DNA of 30,907 nucleotides, from assembly GCA_011319805.1 (NCBI GenBank), contig SJRY01000013.1:1-30907 (forward strand), given 5' to 3'. The notes beneath the pieces were generated by a model. That model ran no database searches. It had not been told where the DNA came from and was given only the letters and a program-made list of their open reading frames with translations. A program made the position numbers and the translations under genes. This document shows, in pieces, positions 19,214-29,829 of this stretch. The first letter of the stretch is position 1; each line of letters starts with the position of its first letter. The stretch is from Macrocybe gigantea. Taxonomy: Eukaryota > Basidiomycota > Agaricomycetes > Agaricales > Callistosporiaceae.

Positions 19214-19429
19214 TTTTGTCCGGCAGTGGAAGACGATGAGTAATACGAGCAGTCGAATCCCTTACGAGGAAGGTAAAGGATCTGAGTCAAGATGCGCGGA
19301 GGGACTTAATTTGGTAGGCCCGTATTGGGCGCTTATTTATACACGTGATCGGTACGTACTCCACTTGCCGACGGACACATCCATGCCGTACGGCCTCTCT
19401 TTGTCCCTCTCATGCCCGCGCTCCCAACA
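19214..19429 (-). repeat. 5' LTR of the copia element
   Basis: 216 bp, no difference found by eye from the copy at 13399-13614. Its TATAAATA and E-box would drive transcription of the element toward lower coordinates. Confidence 0.93.
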
Positions 19430-19434
19430 CGCTG
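19430..19434. repeat. Target-site duplication of the copia element, right copy
   Basis: CGCTG, matching 13394-13398. Confidence 0.9.
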
Positions 19435-19923
19435 CCTTCGTTTATGAGGAAGATGCACTGTCCAGAACACATATGACGCAAGCACGGCTATCGTAGTCAC
19501 CGCAGTTGCAATGCTGGTCGAAACAGGTATCGAAGGCATAAATACGGATCCTCACAACCGTGTGGTAGAGGGAACGCGTTGCGAAGGAACGCGACTTCAC
19601 GCAACACGTGATTGCAAACGATTGAGTAAACATCTCACACGCTCATCGCTCCATTTGCAGTCTGAAGCATTTCTGAAACGACATCAACGAAATCAAATGA
19701 GAAAGCGGTGCTATCGCATGATGAAGGCAACCATATAAGCTCGCGATGCCGGAGTCCATCTCCTTGCGCTTTCCGCCCTCTTTCAGCGACCTTTTCGTCC
19801 CGTTCTTTCGCGATACCAGCCTAGGGGACAGCTGGCCTGTTCCCGAAAAGTGCTAAGCCAGAAGAAAAAAACACATCCAGCAGCCGGTTCTGCGGAATTC
19901 AGCACATTTTTTGCGAAGGAAAC
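19435..19923. other. Intergenic, upstream of a secreted-protein gene
   Basis: No coding signal recognised. Before the copia insertion its left end was contiguous with the region upstream of the kinase-like gene, so it probably held that gene's native promoter as well as the promoter of the + gene at 19924. CATATAAG at about 19731 is a weak TATA candidate. Confidence 0.4.
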
Positions 19924-20579
19924 ATGTTCTCGTTGTCGTCGTCGTCAGTGCTAGTCCTCGCCGCTTTCCTAGGATCCTTTCTCGCATGCCCTTCTGGCGT
20001 GTACGCCCTTCCGACTGGCCGATATGCTCACGTAGCTGTGCGGAGCGTGACCGTTGATGTGCCAACGTTTGTGGAGTCCCGGAACACGAAAACAGCCCGA
20101 GAGATGACAGCGTACCTCTCCCCTCGCGGCACTGACGGTTCGACAATCGCGGTAGAAGCAAGGGATTCAGACGGCTTGGAGGGGCGAGATTTGAGCGGAA
20201 TGGGGATGATCACTAGCGGATCGAGTGTCGTGACCCGCCAGATCGCAGCTGAAATAGCTGATCTTATGGAACGACGCGGGTCGGTTCAGATTTTTCTTGC
20301 AATCTCGTTACATAATTCGACTCAACCATTTCCTTGCACAGACTCGAGAACGAGGCGCCGCCTGAACGCCGGATGCGGCGTGAATTCGAAGACGACTGCC
20401 GTCACAGAGGCGGAACGCCCCGATTTGTCAATAAGCGGGGTGAAGACGATTTGTTCAACGGCGAGCCACGATGTGATATGAACCCGCCGCCGCGACGCGG
20501 GGTCATCACACACGAAGGAGGCCGAACTCTTCGACGTCGGAGCACCCTACAGCGCCGAAGAAGGATGCAGGGATCATGA
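19924..20579 (+). CDS. Small secreted Arg-rich hypothetical protein, 197 residues
   Basis: Exon 1 is 19924-20279, the intron 20280-20341 (62 nt, GTCGGT..CACAG) and exon 2 20342-20579; 594 coding nt with no break. The N-terminus MFSLSSSSVLVLAAFLGSFL is a clear signal peptide with likely cleavage after VYA (VYA-LPTG). The mature protein has a Thr/Ser-rich first half, EIADLMERR at the splice junction, then a strongly basic second half with many Arg residues (PPERRMRREFEDDC, RTLRRRSTLQRRRRMQGS). Only two Cys are in the mature part, so it is not a disulphide-rich effector type. No family recognised. The dibasic and tetrabasic sites could be processed by a Kex2-type protease (inference). Confidence 0.7.
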
Positions 20580-20952
20580 TCAAATGAGTTCAATTGAACC
20601 AGGGTTTTACCAGGTCACGTACTCCCCGTATCAATAGTACTTTTATTTTTCACTTTCCGGACCAAGTTCGCCGTTGCTTGAATGCCTGGAATCAAAGCAT
20701 CATGCATCATGCATCAGTCGTCATAAAAATAACTACTGGCTAAAAATAGTTCCCTACGCGGACGCTGAAAATGTTATAAACGGCGCTCAGCATTCCCAAT
20801 CACTCAACCGCAAGGCCGCTCCTTTTTGCCGCGTTCTCGATAGTCCTCGTTCCCTTCGCCACTCATTCTTTCCTCGCAGCGGCATAAATCCGTTCTCTGA
20901 CGGCTTGATCCAGCTTTAAGCAGAACTAAATTGCTGAATTCGCAGTCGTGCG
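20580..20952. other. Intergenic, promoter region of the MAG-like gene
   Basis: It holds TATAAA at 20775-20780 and a small CATCATG/CATCATGCATCA reiteration near 20698-20718. No coding pattern. Confidence 0.5.
20775..20780 (+). promoter_or_regulatory. TATA box of the MAG-like gene
   Basis: TATAAA within TGTTATAAACGG, 173 bases before the start codon, followed by a CT/CA-rich stretch where transcription would begin, giving a 5' UTR of about 140 nt. Confidence 0.5.
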
Positions 20953-22593
20953 ATGCGCCTCTTCGTCTCCGCAGCAGCCATTGTGTTGGCCATGGCCGTC
21001 AGGTCTGGCTCAGCGCAAGGGACCTTCTACCCCGGTGTCATCGCCACTGGCACCATGGGCACGACCAACCCACCCGAACCGACCGTGGGCACGCCGATCA
21101 ACCAGACATCCATGGCGCGTCTTCTCACCATCAATTCTATCGATGTGAGCAGCTCTTGGGACGAATCTGCTATGCCTGGAGATATTGATGAGCTTCTGCT
21201 GCCATGTTCAGGATTTTTGTGTCTTCGCACCTCCATCGATGCAGAACATTTCTGAATCAGAGGTAAAATGTCCCGGCATGTGTTGTACAGTTCGACGATG
21301 TTTACCCTTACGCCTCGTGTTCCGCGCGCGGCCAGACGTTTGAGGTGGCATGGTGTACTAAGCCGCGTAACAACGCCAGAGTTATACCAGATGGAACTTT
21401 GACAGGTGTCTCGTTCCTCAAGACCAGTCCGTGATCATCCCGAGGCTCGCCGCTAAGACAAGATCGCTCACAGACATCTCCCTTTTGGCAGGTGCCTATG
21501 TTCAGGTGTATGGTTATGGCGATTTCACCCGTCTGAACATTCCCGCTGGCGACTGGGGAGGGTGCGCACTATCTAGTAGAGGTTGAAACGTTTCATTAAA
21601 CGCAGAGTACAGTGAGCTTGATCCACATGGTGCCTATGGCGATGGAAACCCAGTCGGAGGAAACATTACCTCGAACATAACTGGCAGCGATCAACACTAT
21701 GCCGAATGGATGGTGCGTGCCACATTTCAATAGCAATTTCGGCTCCAGTCCCGAACGAGTCCTGTCACAGCTCTACATCGTGAGTCGTCATCTGCGCCTC
21801 TGTGGAAGCAGGATCAACCCGATTCTTTCTTTAGGACTACAACCAGTTCTGCTTGCGAGTCTGCACGAGCGCCAACTCTACGTACAGCGCCGCAGCCATG
21901 TGCTGGCACGAACTAGACGAAATGGGATGCGGTTTCGTCATGCCCGGAAACTACAACTTCAACGGCACATTGCGAGTCCATTCATCGAAAGGTTTTTATG
22001 TCTGGACTATGCTGACCCTCATTGGCACACAGTGAAACCTGCGACGCGGACGTAGCATGTTCGTTTTGTTTTCCCTCCATCCACCGCACTGGCATAACCT
22101 ATCCATCTCTTCTTTTTCGCAGATCCCCCGGGCTGGTACCCCACTGCCACCGTCAACGGCGTGACCTCGTTCTCGACGTTCGCGCAGCGCTACACCGGCA
22201 CGATGAACGGCACGCCCTATACAGTCGGTGACACCGTCACGCCGCCCGGCCCGTACATGACACCCTCGTCCAGCAACTGTGTCACCACGTCGTCTGTCAG
22301 GAACGGCATCCCGCTCCAGCAGCTCGGCATCACGACCTCCGTTGCATCCGGCGCGTCGGCGTCCACGCCCACGAGCGGTAGTCCTAAAGCGACTAGGACA
22401 TGTGAGCCGTCTAATGTCCTTCGTTATTTTGTGTTCTCATTTGACCTTGCCAGCCGGAGCGAGCAACGCGAATAATTCAAAGAATGGTGCCATGCCGATG
22501 GCGAGGTCGCCTATCAACACCGACTCACAGCATCTCGTCGTGCTGCTCCTAGCCTTGATCTCCGGTATTTCGGCGGTGGCAGTTTTCCACTGA
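20953..22593 (+). CDS. Macrophage-activating-glycoprotein (MAG)-like secreted, probably GPI-anchored glycoprotein, ten exons
   Basis: It is a cell-surface protein of a family widely annotated in basidiomycetes; biochemical role unknown. Exons: 20953-21144, 21212-21262, 21336-21426, 21492-21561, 21613-21712, 21771-21779, 21835-21971, 22033-22058, 22123-22377 and 22454-22593, together 1071 nt or 356 residues with no break. A signal peptide (MRLFVSAAAIVLAMAVRSGS, AQG) precedes family landmarks DDFCVFAPPSM, EVAWCTKPRNNARVIPDGTL, GYGDFTRLNIPAGDWGGELD then PHGAYGDGNPVGGNIT, EWMLYIDYNQFCLRVC, MCWHELDEMGCGFVMPGNYN, CDADVAYPPGWYPTATVNGV, then a Ser/Thr-rich stalk. It ends in a hydrophobic tail (LVVLLLALISGISAVAVFH), the signature of a GPI signal. 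Several N-glycosylation sequons are present. Exon 6 is only 9 nt, and intron 7 (21972-22032) starts GC rather than GT. Continuity with the family pattern supports the model. Confidence 0.88.
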
Positions 22594-23178
22594 AGGTGGG
22601 TGCCATCACGGCCTGGTGACGTCTATATGATTTTGATATCTGATTTATGTCTAGGTAGCTTGGTCATCTCCCTTTTTGCAGCGGTGGAAAAGAAGAGTGC
22701 AGTACAAGTATCTACTCTACTGGTCATTGAGAGGTGATTGCACACCTCTTTTTAGCAACTGCGTCCATACGCAGCGTCTATTTATTCCTGCAATTTACAA
22801 GTTATTTCTTTTGGTGCACGTATGTAAGTGGGACAGAGTTTGGACGTCTACGGGCAGTTCCCTATGTTTTCGTTCACGATCATGTCCAAGTTCAGGAGAC
22901 TCATCGCTCGTCAGAGGACCATAAGCCATCTAACTGTGTTCTGGACTCATCCCGAATACAATAAAAAGGTGACCTCCGAATCTTTCCCGCTACCGAGACT
23001 GCCATTGTCAATTGTCACTACGGCTGCAAAATCCTCCAATTCCGATCTGAGACTGATGCTAAGACTATTGCCGTGGTACAAGTCTGATTGGTCTCGAGTA
23101 TAAATACCAAAGTATCTGTTATTATACATCTTTATCATATCGTTGCGGCTTGTATAATAGAATCATGTGTTAATTGCA
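22594..23178. other. Intergenic between convergent genes
   Basis: This is the 3' region of the MAG-like gene and of MON2. AATAAA occurs on + near 22969. Nothing else recognised. Confidence 0.5.
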
Positions 23179-26100
23179 TCAGGGCGAAACGCCCAGCTCC
23201 TGTCCGACGACCTTTAGACATGATCGTGCCAGAACTCTGGCGTCTAGCTCCATCGCGACGTCTGCCTCCGAACGCTCTGCCTCTTCTTTATCGCCCGCGG
23301 TAGACGCGTCGTCAGGAGATACAGGTGTCCCTATCCTGCTCGTCCTATCACCGTTGACCAGCGTCCTCACGGCCACAGCGCCGTTGATGCCGCCGAGTGC
23401 AGGCGAAGACACATTCGCCCACGCAGGCGTGGAAGTCTTGCCTGTCCCATTGGCAGTGGATGAAGCAGACACCCAAGCGGAAGGGGTTTTGCGCGGGATC
23501 GATGCGATTTCGCAGAGCACAGGGTAGAAATGGAAGAGGTGGGCAATGCTCGAGCGCTTCACGGCATCTTTAAGCTGCTCGGCAGGTGTCCAAGAAGAAT
23601 CGATGGCTAGATATTCACGAATTATTTGTTGGAATAAGGCCCTAAAGATTGGAGAGAAGTGGACATACGAGGCAGGTCGGTGCAGTATTTCGATGGATCA
23701 TTCGACATAGCAGCCCACAGCGATCCGGGCCACATCCTCATTTCTAGCAGTTTCCGAAGGACGTACAATAGCTCTTGCTCTCGAGCTCTAATTCATATTT
23801 CCAGGTCAACATAGAGATGGCACTCTTGCAATTGATAACCAACCTGGGGAACGGGAGATTGCCACGCAGAGCTTCATCTGCGACATAACCGACAAGAGTT
23901 GTTCGACATCGGTTCAGTAACGAGGGTATTGTCAACGCTGCAAGTCGTCGACGGGAGTGTTCTTGATCTTTGTTCAATTGCAAGGACTTTAGAATGAGCA
24001 GAACATGAGTCAGGAATGTCATACCGCTTGTCACGTTCGAGCAGACCAGGAACAACAGGTCAAAACACCAATAAGAAAACCGTTCTCGGGGAACGAGTGA
24101 GCCTAAATCTGTGCTCCCCAGACTGTATCTCTTCTCCAATTCCACGCTTTCGATCTTCCGCAGGTGTTCTGCATCCGCAGACTCGAGCTCACCACCTGAT
24201 TCGTAGTCTGACTCATAAAGCAAACTTCCTTGATGCAGAATTTTTCCGAGTTGACTTGCAAGATGGTCCGGCACTCGATTGTTGCCAAGGTGAGGTACGA
24301 CATCGATTTCAAATGAGGCAATAAGAGCAAGATCAAAATTTTCCTCCTCCTCTTGAACCTCTAGTGGGAACGCATGTGCCGCAGTACTTAGGGGGTTATC
24401 AACATGGGAAAAGCGTGTACAAATAAAAGCGACGTCATACCAGTCGGCCAGGATACCACCCTTGAACACGTCCAGAATTTGATACCAAATTCCTTCGATG
24501 CGGTCATGCGGGATCGCTGTAAACGGTAATTTGTTCTTGCTGGCAACGGGACATGAAAGCAGTGCACTAACCTTCACCCAAATTCTTCATTTGGACAGTA
24601 GTCTCTTTCACAACCTTAAGGAAACTCGTAGTTGCCGTTTTCCACAGCGGGAGGTCTTTACCAAATTTTGAAGGTGGTGGACAATCGTATTTGAGTTTCA
24701 TGGGTATTGAATACGCCTCGAACCGACAGTTAGCTGCGTTAATTGAGATTAAACAACTATTTCGATGACTTACAGAGACTACGGATTCAACAGTTCCGTC
24801 GATGAAAATTTCAGAGGTATCTTTGAATCTTAAGAATAAGGTGACCAGCATTGGCATGATTTTCTTGGACAATGCAATATATGTTACTCGTTTCTGCGGT
24901 GTCTGAGATTCGGGGTGCTGTCTGATGTCAAAGGCCGCCAAGAACGGTAGAGTAGCATATTCAGATAGATCCCGCATTACCAGTGACGGCGAGCCTTGAA
25001 CCGAAAGATCGATGCTTTCAACAGTATCCATCACAGCGGCCTGAACTGGAGGCAAGGCATCGACGTCTGGGCGGTAATCCGGGGAATTGGGGTACGTAAG
25101 GACAACTAGAAAAACTGATAAATACAGCACCCAAGATGTCATACGGACATCGTCTGACCTTTGAGAATGGCCATCAGCCGCGTCAGACGCTCCAAAGACC
25201 ATTCGACGCTATGGACAGATCGGCTCGCCTGTCTTGTTACCTGTACGAGATCGACGAATGCAAGCAGACACTCTTGCGTAAACGGTTTGACTGATATATC
25301 TTCAACCGTCGAGTTCGGAGTGACAGGCGTATGAATACTGGCAGCTCGCCGCATAGAGTCGCCTAGCGCGTCTATTGATTGCCAAACCCTCTCAAGGATT
25401 TCCGTGACAACGACCCGTAGATCAGAGGACGGAGAAGCTCTAACAGCTTTTTCTAAGCAGCGCAAGGCGGGGCACTTATGTTGCGGTGATCAAGCAAAAC
25501 AGCGTCCTGAACATGTGTCACGAACGCATCCCAAGCCCTAGCGAAGGATTCGAGATGCATGATTTTCGCTGTCAAGAATTCGTGGAACATTGACCCGCTG
25601 AGTTGAAATGTAAGGATCTTCGATTCGTCCCACGCTTGAACCAGACCTGAATCGGCATGAGGACTAGAAACAGAGAGATGGCGGATCTCCGTTGTGAGAG
25701 TGTCGAGAAGAGGGAATGTAATTTTCCATATGCATTGATCCCATGTTTCCAAGCTCAGAGTAGATCCATAAAGTTGCATGGTTCTGAAAAGGGTCTGTAT
25801 TGCACCGTCCCGAACCTCTGGACGCGTATCCGAGCAAAGGCCAAGGACTTCCGAGAGAAGAAACATCCAAAGAGCCGTATACTCTGGCTCTTCGTCAGCG
25901 TTCTTGCGCCTGATCTGGATAGCATCTGATACACTCCACAATAGACTCGCGGCAGCCGTCAAAGCAATATTCGTATCAGCTTGTTTTCCGAATTGACCAA
26001 GAGTGCTGATGCAGAGGCGAAGGTGGTCGGGGGAGAGTAAGGATACCGAGTCGCATACAAGAGTGAGCGACTGGAAGGCAATCTTGACAAGCATCGCATA

Positions 26101-29100
26101 GCTCTTCTCGCTAGGCGTTCCTAAGCCTAATGGCAATGGTTTTGGCCGTCCAGTGGTTGGAGATGCCGGGGCGCTTAGAAGGGACACAGAATCTATCGAC
26201 GGAGATCGGACAAGGGAAACAGATCTACAAACACTGCCGAGCATGAGGAAAATTGTTTCCCAACCGGTGACAAGAGTGTGGCCCGATGCCTGGAGAATCT
26301 GATGCAACGTTTCCAGACCCATTCTACGCAGTTCCACGGAAGTCGTGGTATTTGCCACAGGCGAGGTATTATCAACGATGACTTGCTGAGACAAAACATT
26401 AAAAACCCGCTTTTGAACTTGACCTTGCAGTTCGCCGGTCGTGGATAAATTACGAGGGACAATGAGAAGGATTTCATCCAAAACGCTGGCGGCTTGAATC
26501 CTTATCGGTTGAGGAGCGTAAAGTATATGGATGACCGACAGTAAATGGGACGTGACAGTATCCCAAGCAATCTCCGGAGCTCTGTAGATAAGTCGATGGA
26601 TGTTAAGCATTGCGACACCACCGAGTCTCGCGATGCCAAAATCGCCGGTCCGCTGATAGAGTGATTATCAAAATCCAACGCAGACAGACCAGTCGTCAAA
26701 AGACTCACTGTGGCGCGAGGCAGATGTATGCCACTGATACGCCGTCTATGGGCTTGAGACATGGGAGATACACCGAGCGATGACGTATCGTCGTCATTGT
26801 CGGACTCTAGTATAATTCCGGACGAAACGGTCTGCATCTCGATCATCTCGGCGCTGAGGCGACACAAAGCATCAACGAAGTCCTTGAAAGCGGAATCCTC
26901 CAGGTTCTTGGACGCGTCGAATAAACGTTGGATAGCGCCCAGCAAAGTATCAGCATCCAGATCGCTCAACAATGGGTGCCGGGAAGTCGAAGCCTGCGGA
27001 GGCGTTGTTGAAGCGGCGGATACAGAACGGCTAGCAGGCGCGCTGCTTGGATTGGAGCTGAAGATGCCCTTCTTCGCGGATGTTTGGGTCACCTTCGAAG
27101 TGAGAATATAATCCGCATTTTGGAGCACTTCGAGGACGTTGAACCAGCTTCCACCAAGGCTTCCTGCCAGGTACATGGCGCTCGCTATCAGGACTTTGAG
27201 GCAGGCCATATTGCGTTCCGATAGGCCAGGCGGATGGGATGGTCCTGTCAAACCTAGATTCTCAGTCAAAGTGCTTGTAGATCGCGGAGTTTGAGATTCA
27301 ATGTATGACTCGAGACTCGTCAAAACGCGGCTGGGGACAGCAAACTTCGCCAGGCTGGTAAAGAAGGCGTCCCGAGGTATGGTCAGACCCAGCATGCCGG
27401 AAACATTTGTCATCGACTGATAAGCGGCAAGAACCTCTACGAATAGTTCGTCTGAGAGATTAGTCGCGATGATAAACGACAATGCGGCTAAAAGTGCTGG
27501 CCAGCCGTTCTCAATGATGTCGCGGACTATTTCCAATTGCTTTCTCGATACATCGTCTTCGGGCAATGTTTTCAAATTCAGAGCTGGAGGGGCACGGACA
27601 ACGGTTCCCCTGCAGCACGAGGTCGTTGGAAAATCATGGATGTATACAGAGGTCCTGTGAAGGACGCAAAACCTTCACATAGCGACGTTATGCATTGAAG
27701 CGCGAGAAGGTAGATGTAAGTTTCCGGAATAGGAGGGGAGTCAGCCTTGTCCAGTTGGTCGATGCTGTCCTTGGAGTCAACAGGTGCAAAGTGAGGCAAG
27801 AAACCATGAGTACTCGCCATTGCAATTTCATGGACGATAATTGCAAACTCAACCCCCCTGCAGAGCCCATCATCCCAACCACTCCTGAAACAGTAGCGCT
27901 GGCAGCAGTGGCTACTCGCCCAGTAATGCCTCCGACGTCCAAACTGTAGCTCGAACCTTGGTCAACTCCAACACCAGCCATCTGCGAACCGACACCAAGT
28001 ATGGCAGGCTTTTCGGTTATGAGCCGCGTCAGAGCTGTAACCAATGATCCAAAAACTTTGGAACCGGGAGACTGGGCATCATATCGTGACCACATGTTAC
28101 GTATTAATTCGGCGTCGCTGCAAATTCTGTGGGCCACGTCAGAGGGGCAGATGGGTTGACGAACAGAATACGAGCGCACCCTCGCATGACTTCCATGGAG
28201 AGGACTCTCATCCAATGAGGGCGAGGTGCATGGGACACATCTCCTGACGATCCAGCCCCTGACTCGGCGTCCTCTGCAAATATACGGATGAGAAGCATGA
28301 GAAAGACCTCTGCCTCAGTCTCCAGCTCCGCAGAGAATTGCTTTAGCAGAAGAAACACGACACGGGTGCAACGCAAGGTCAGAGGAAAGATGGGTCGGTC
28401 AGAAAGGCCTTGAGCAGAAGCGGGCATAGATGGTGTTGCAAGAGCATGATAAGTTCTGGGTGCTGAGTGTCAACATGATGAGATGGATGGGATTCGGAGA
28501 CGAGGAGGCAAAAGTCACCTTTTGGAACAGGGGATGATAGTTTGTTAGTACACTTTCGATTAGTTCCAGTGCAAAAGTTTTGTGGAGGAATTCGAGCCTC
28601 AAGAAGTGCGGTTTTTCCGAATTCGCCAAAAGGCACAAATCTTCGAAGACGGAAAACGCATCGCAGGCAGATGGTCCCATAGTTTTCTTCGTTCCGTCCG
28701 GTAGAACCACTTCTAACATTTGTTGGCTCGCATTCTCCTCTTCATTATCTTCCGCCACCATCTTATCCACTATGAACATGACAAGTTGTCGGAGCGTTGC
28801 CGCAGCAGTGGAAGACACCACCGCAATCTTTGATTCTTGAAGTTTGAAGCAGAGTAGCAGTGCCTGTTAACGGGTTTGCAGGGTGAATTATGACGCTTCT
28901 GAGCAGGGTAATTGCATACATCACCAAGAAGGTCGCCATGGATGGTTGGAAAGTTCGTGATCAACGACACGAGCGTTTGCAATATCCGCAGCTGAATGTC
29001 GACTCCTTGATTCATGGCATCGCTCATTGTCTTGACAATGAGTGTGACAGCGGATTGCGGAACGGCCTTGAGAGCGATCAAACGCTGCAGCGAACCGAGG

Positions 29101-29488
29101 GAGATGGCGACGACTTTGGCATTCTTCGTCGCACATCCCATGAACACGGGCTTGAGTAGTTCGTCGGATTGCGGTCCATCTTGAAATTATGAACGCAATG
29201 CCAGACCGAGAAGGACAATACTACGTACCTGAAGCTAGTTTCGCGGTTGCCTGCTCCGGCGACGCTCTTAGAATTGCCAAAGACCTCTCAGCTGCCTTCC
29301 CAAAAGAACAAGATTAGGGGTCCAAGACCGGTCGACCCAAGCCCGACAGCTTACCTCTCGAATTTCAGGATGCTTCCGTCTCGTTTCGCTGGCCAACGAC
29401 TAGAAGGTTCTTTTTCGTCAGGAACGCAAGAAATCCGCGTGTGACGACATACCTGCAACTCTGTAACCAAAAAAGCCAGCGAGCTCAT
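23179..29488 (-). CDS. MON2: MON2 homologue (Golgi/endosome trafficking scaffold), seven frame breaks
   Basis: MON2 is a large HEAT-like relative of the big ARF-GEFs without a SEC7 domain; with Dopey it acts at the trans-Golgi and endosomes. It starts MSSLAFLVTELQ at 29488, and small exons give SLASETRRKHPEIRE and AAERSLAILRASPE. The DCB part (NAKVVAISLGSLQRLIALKA, GVDIQLRILQTLVSLITNFP) and HUS part (VLSMEVMRG, LIRNMWSRYDAQ) follow, then the long C-terminal region (SFIIATNLSDELFVEVLAAY, NIHRLIYRAPEIAWDTVTSH, REQELLYVLRKLLEMRMWPG) to a stop at 23179. Introns: 29400-29452, 29296-29354, 29181-29228, 28864-28919, one near 28455-28512, one near 28133-28183, 25106-25158, 24717-24773 and 23788-23844. 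Breaks: 28403-28405, 27820-27821, 27607-27610, about 26649, 25464-25465, 24571-24572 and 23640-23642, each needing one more base. No premature stop occurs apart from those the breaks create. Confidence 0.92.
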
Positions 29489-29829
29489 CGTGAGGGATGC
29501 CCAGGTCCCGCACAAACAAGATCGCCGGAGGTGACGAGGGGCGCACGCAGCACATGGTGTCAGAAATGCGTGTCACGTGGTTAACCTGTAAATCCCCTCA
29601 ACGTTGCAACTTGCAACGCGCAACTCGCTGCCAACTTACATAGGGACTACCCGCTCTACAGGCCGCTTACGAAACTTCACCACGGTAACGAAATTTGCGA
29701 GGAGGTCTGAAGGACACCACCCCTTAGACGCGGAAATGTATGGTCTCCAAAACATGAAATGAATGACCAAACGTGACCTTTTCGCCCACACGTGCATCCA
29801 TCATTGCAGTCTCTCTCTCTCTCCATACG
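29489..29829. promoter_or_regulatory. Shared divergent promoter region of MON2 and PLD
   Basis: 341 bp separate the two start codons. A (CT)n tract at about 29810-29823 lies just before the PLD start. No TATA box was seen, as is common for housekeeping genes. Confidence 0.45.

Larger units (their letters stand above)
13399..19429 (-). mobile_element. Ty1/copia LTR retrotransposon, nearly intact, gag disrupted by a nested solo LTR
   Basis: The 6031-bp element is transcribed toward lower coordinates. In its own order it has the 5' LTR (19214-19429), an abutting primer-binding site (19202-19213), gag start (19047), an inserted foreign solo LTR (17571-18699), the rest of gag plus pol (17566-13622), a polypurine tract and the 3' LTR (13399-13614). 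The order protease, integrase, reverse transcriptase, RNase H defines copia rather than gypsy. The two LTRs show no difference on comparison by eye and the target duplication is perfect, so insertion was recent. Without the nested LTR and its 4-bp duplication gag and pol share one frame, so the element was probably autonomous until that insertion. Confidence 0.95.

Noticed and set aside
23640..23667. Possible intron in MON2 (GTATGT..TTTAG)
   Set aside because: Only about 27 nt, too short to splice; reading through with one missing base keeps the protein continuous.
24546..24577. Possible intron in MON2 (GTTAGT..CCAG)
   Set aside because: About 32 nt and the wrong phase; a one-base break at 24571-24572 fits better.
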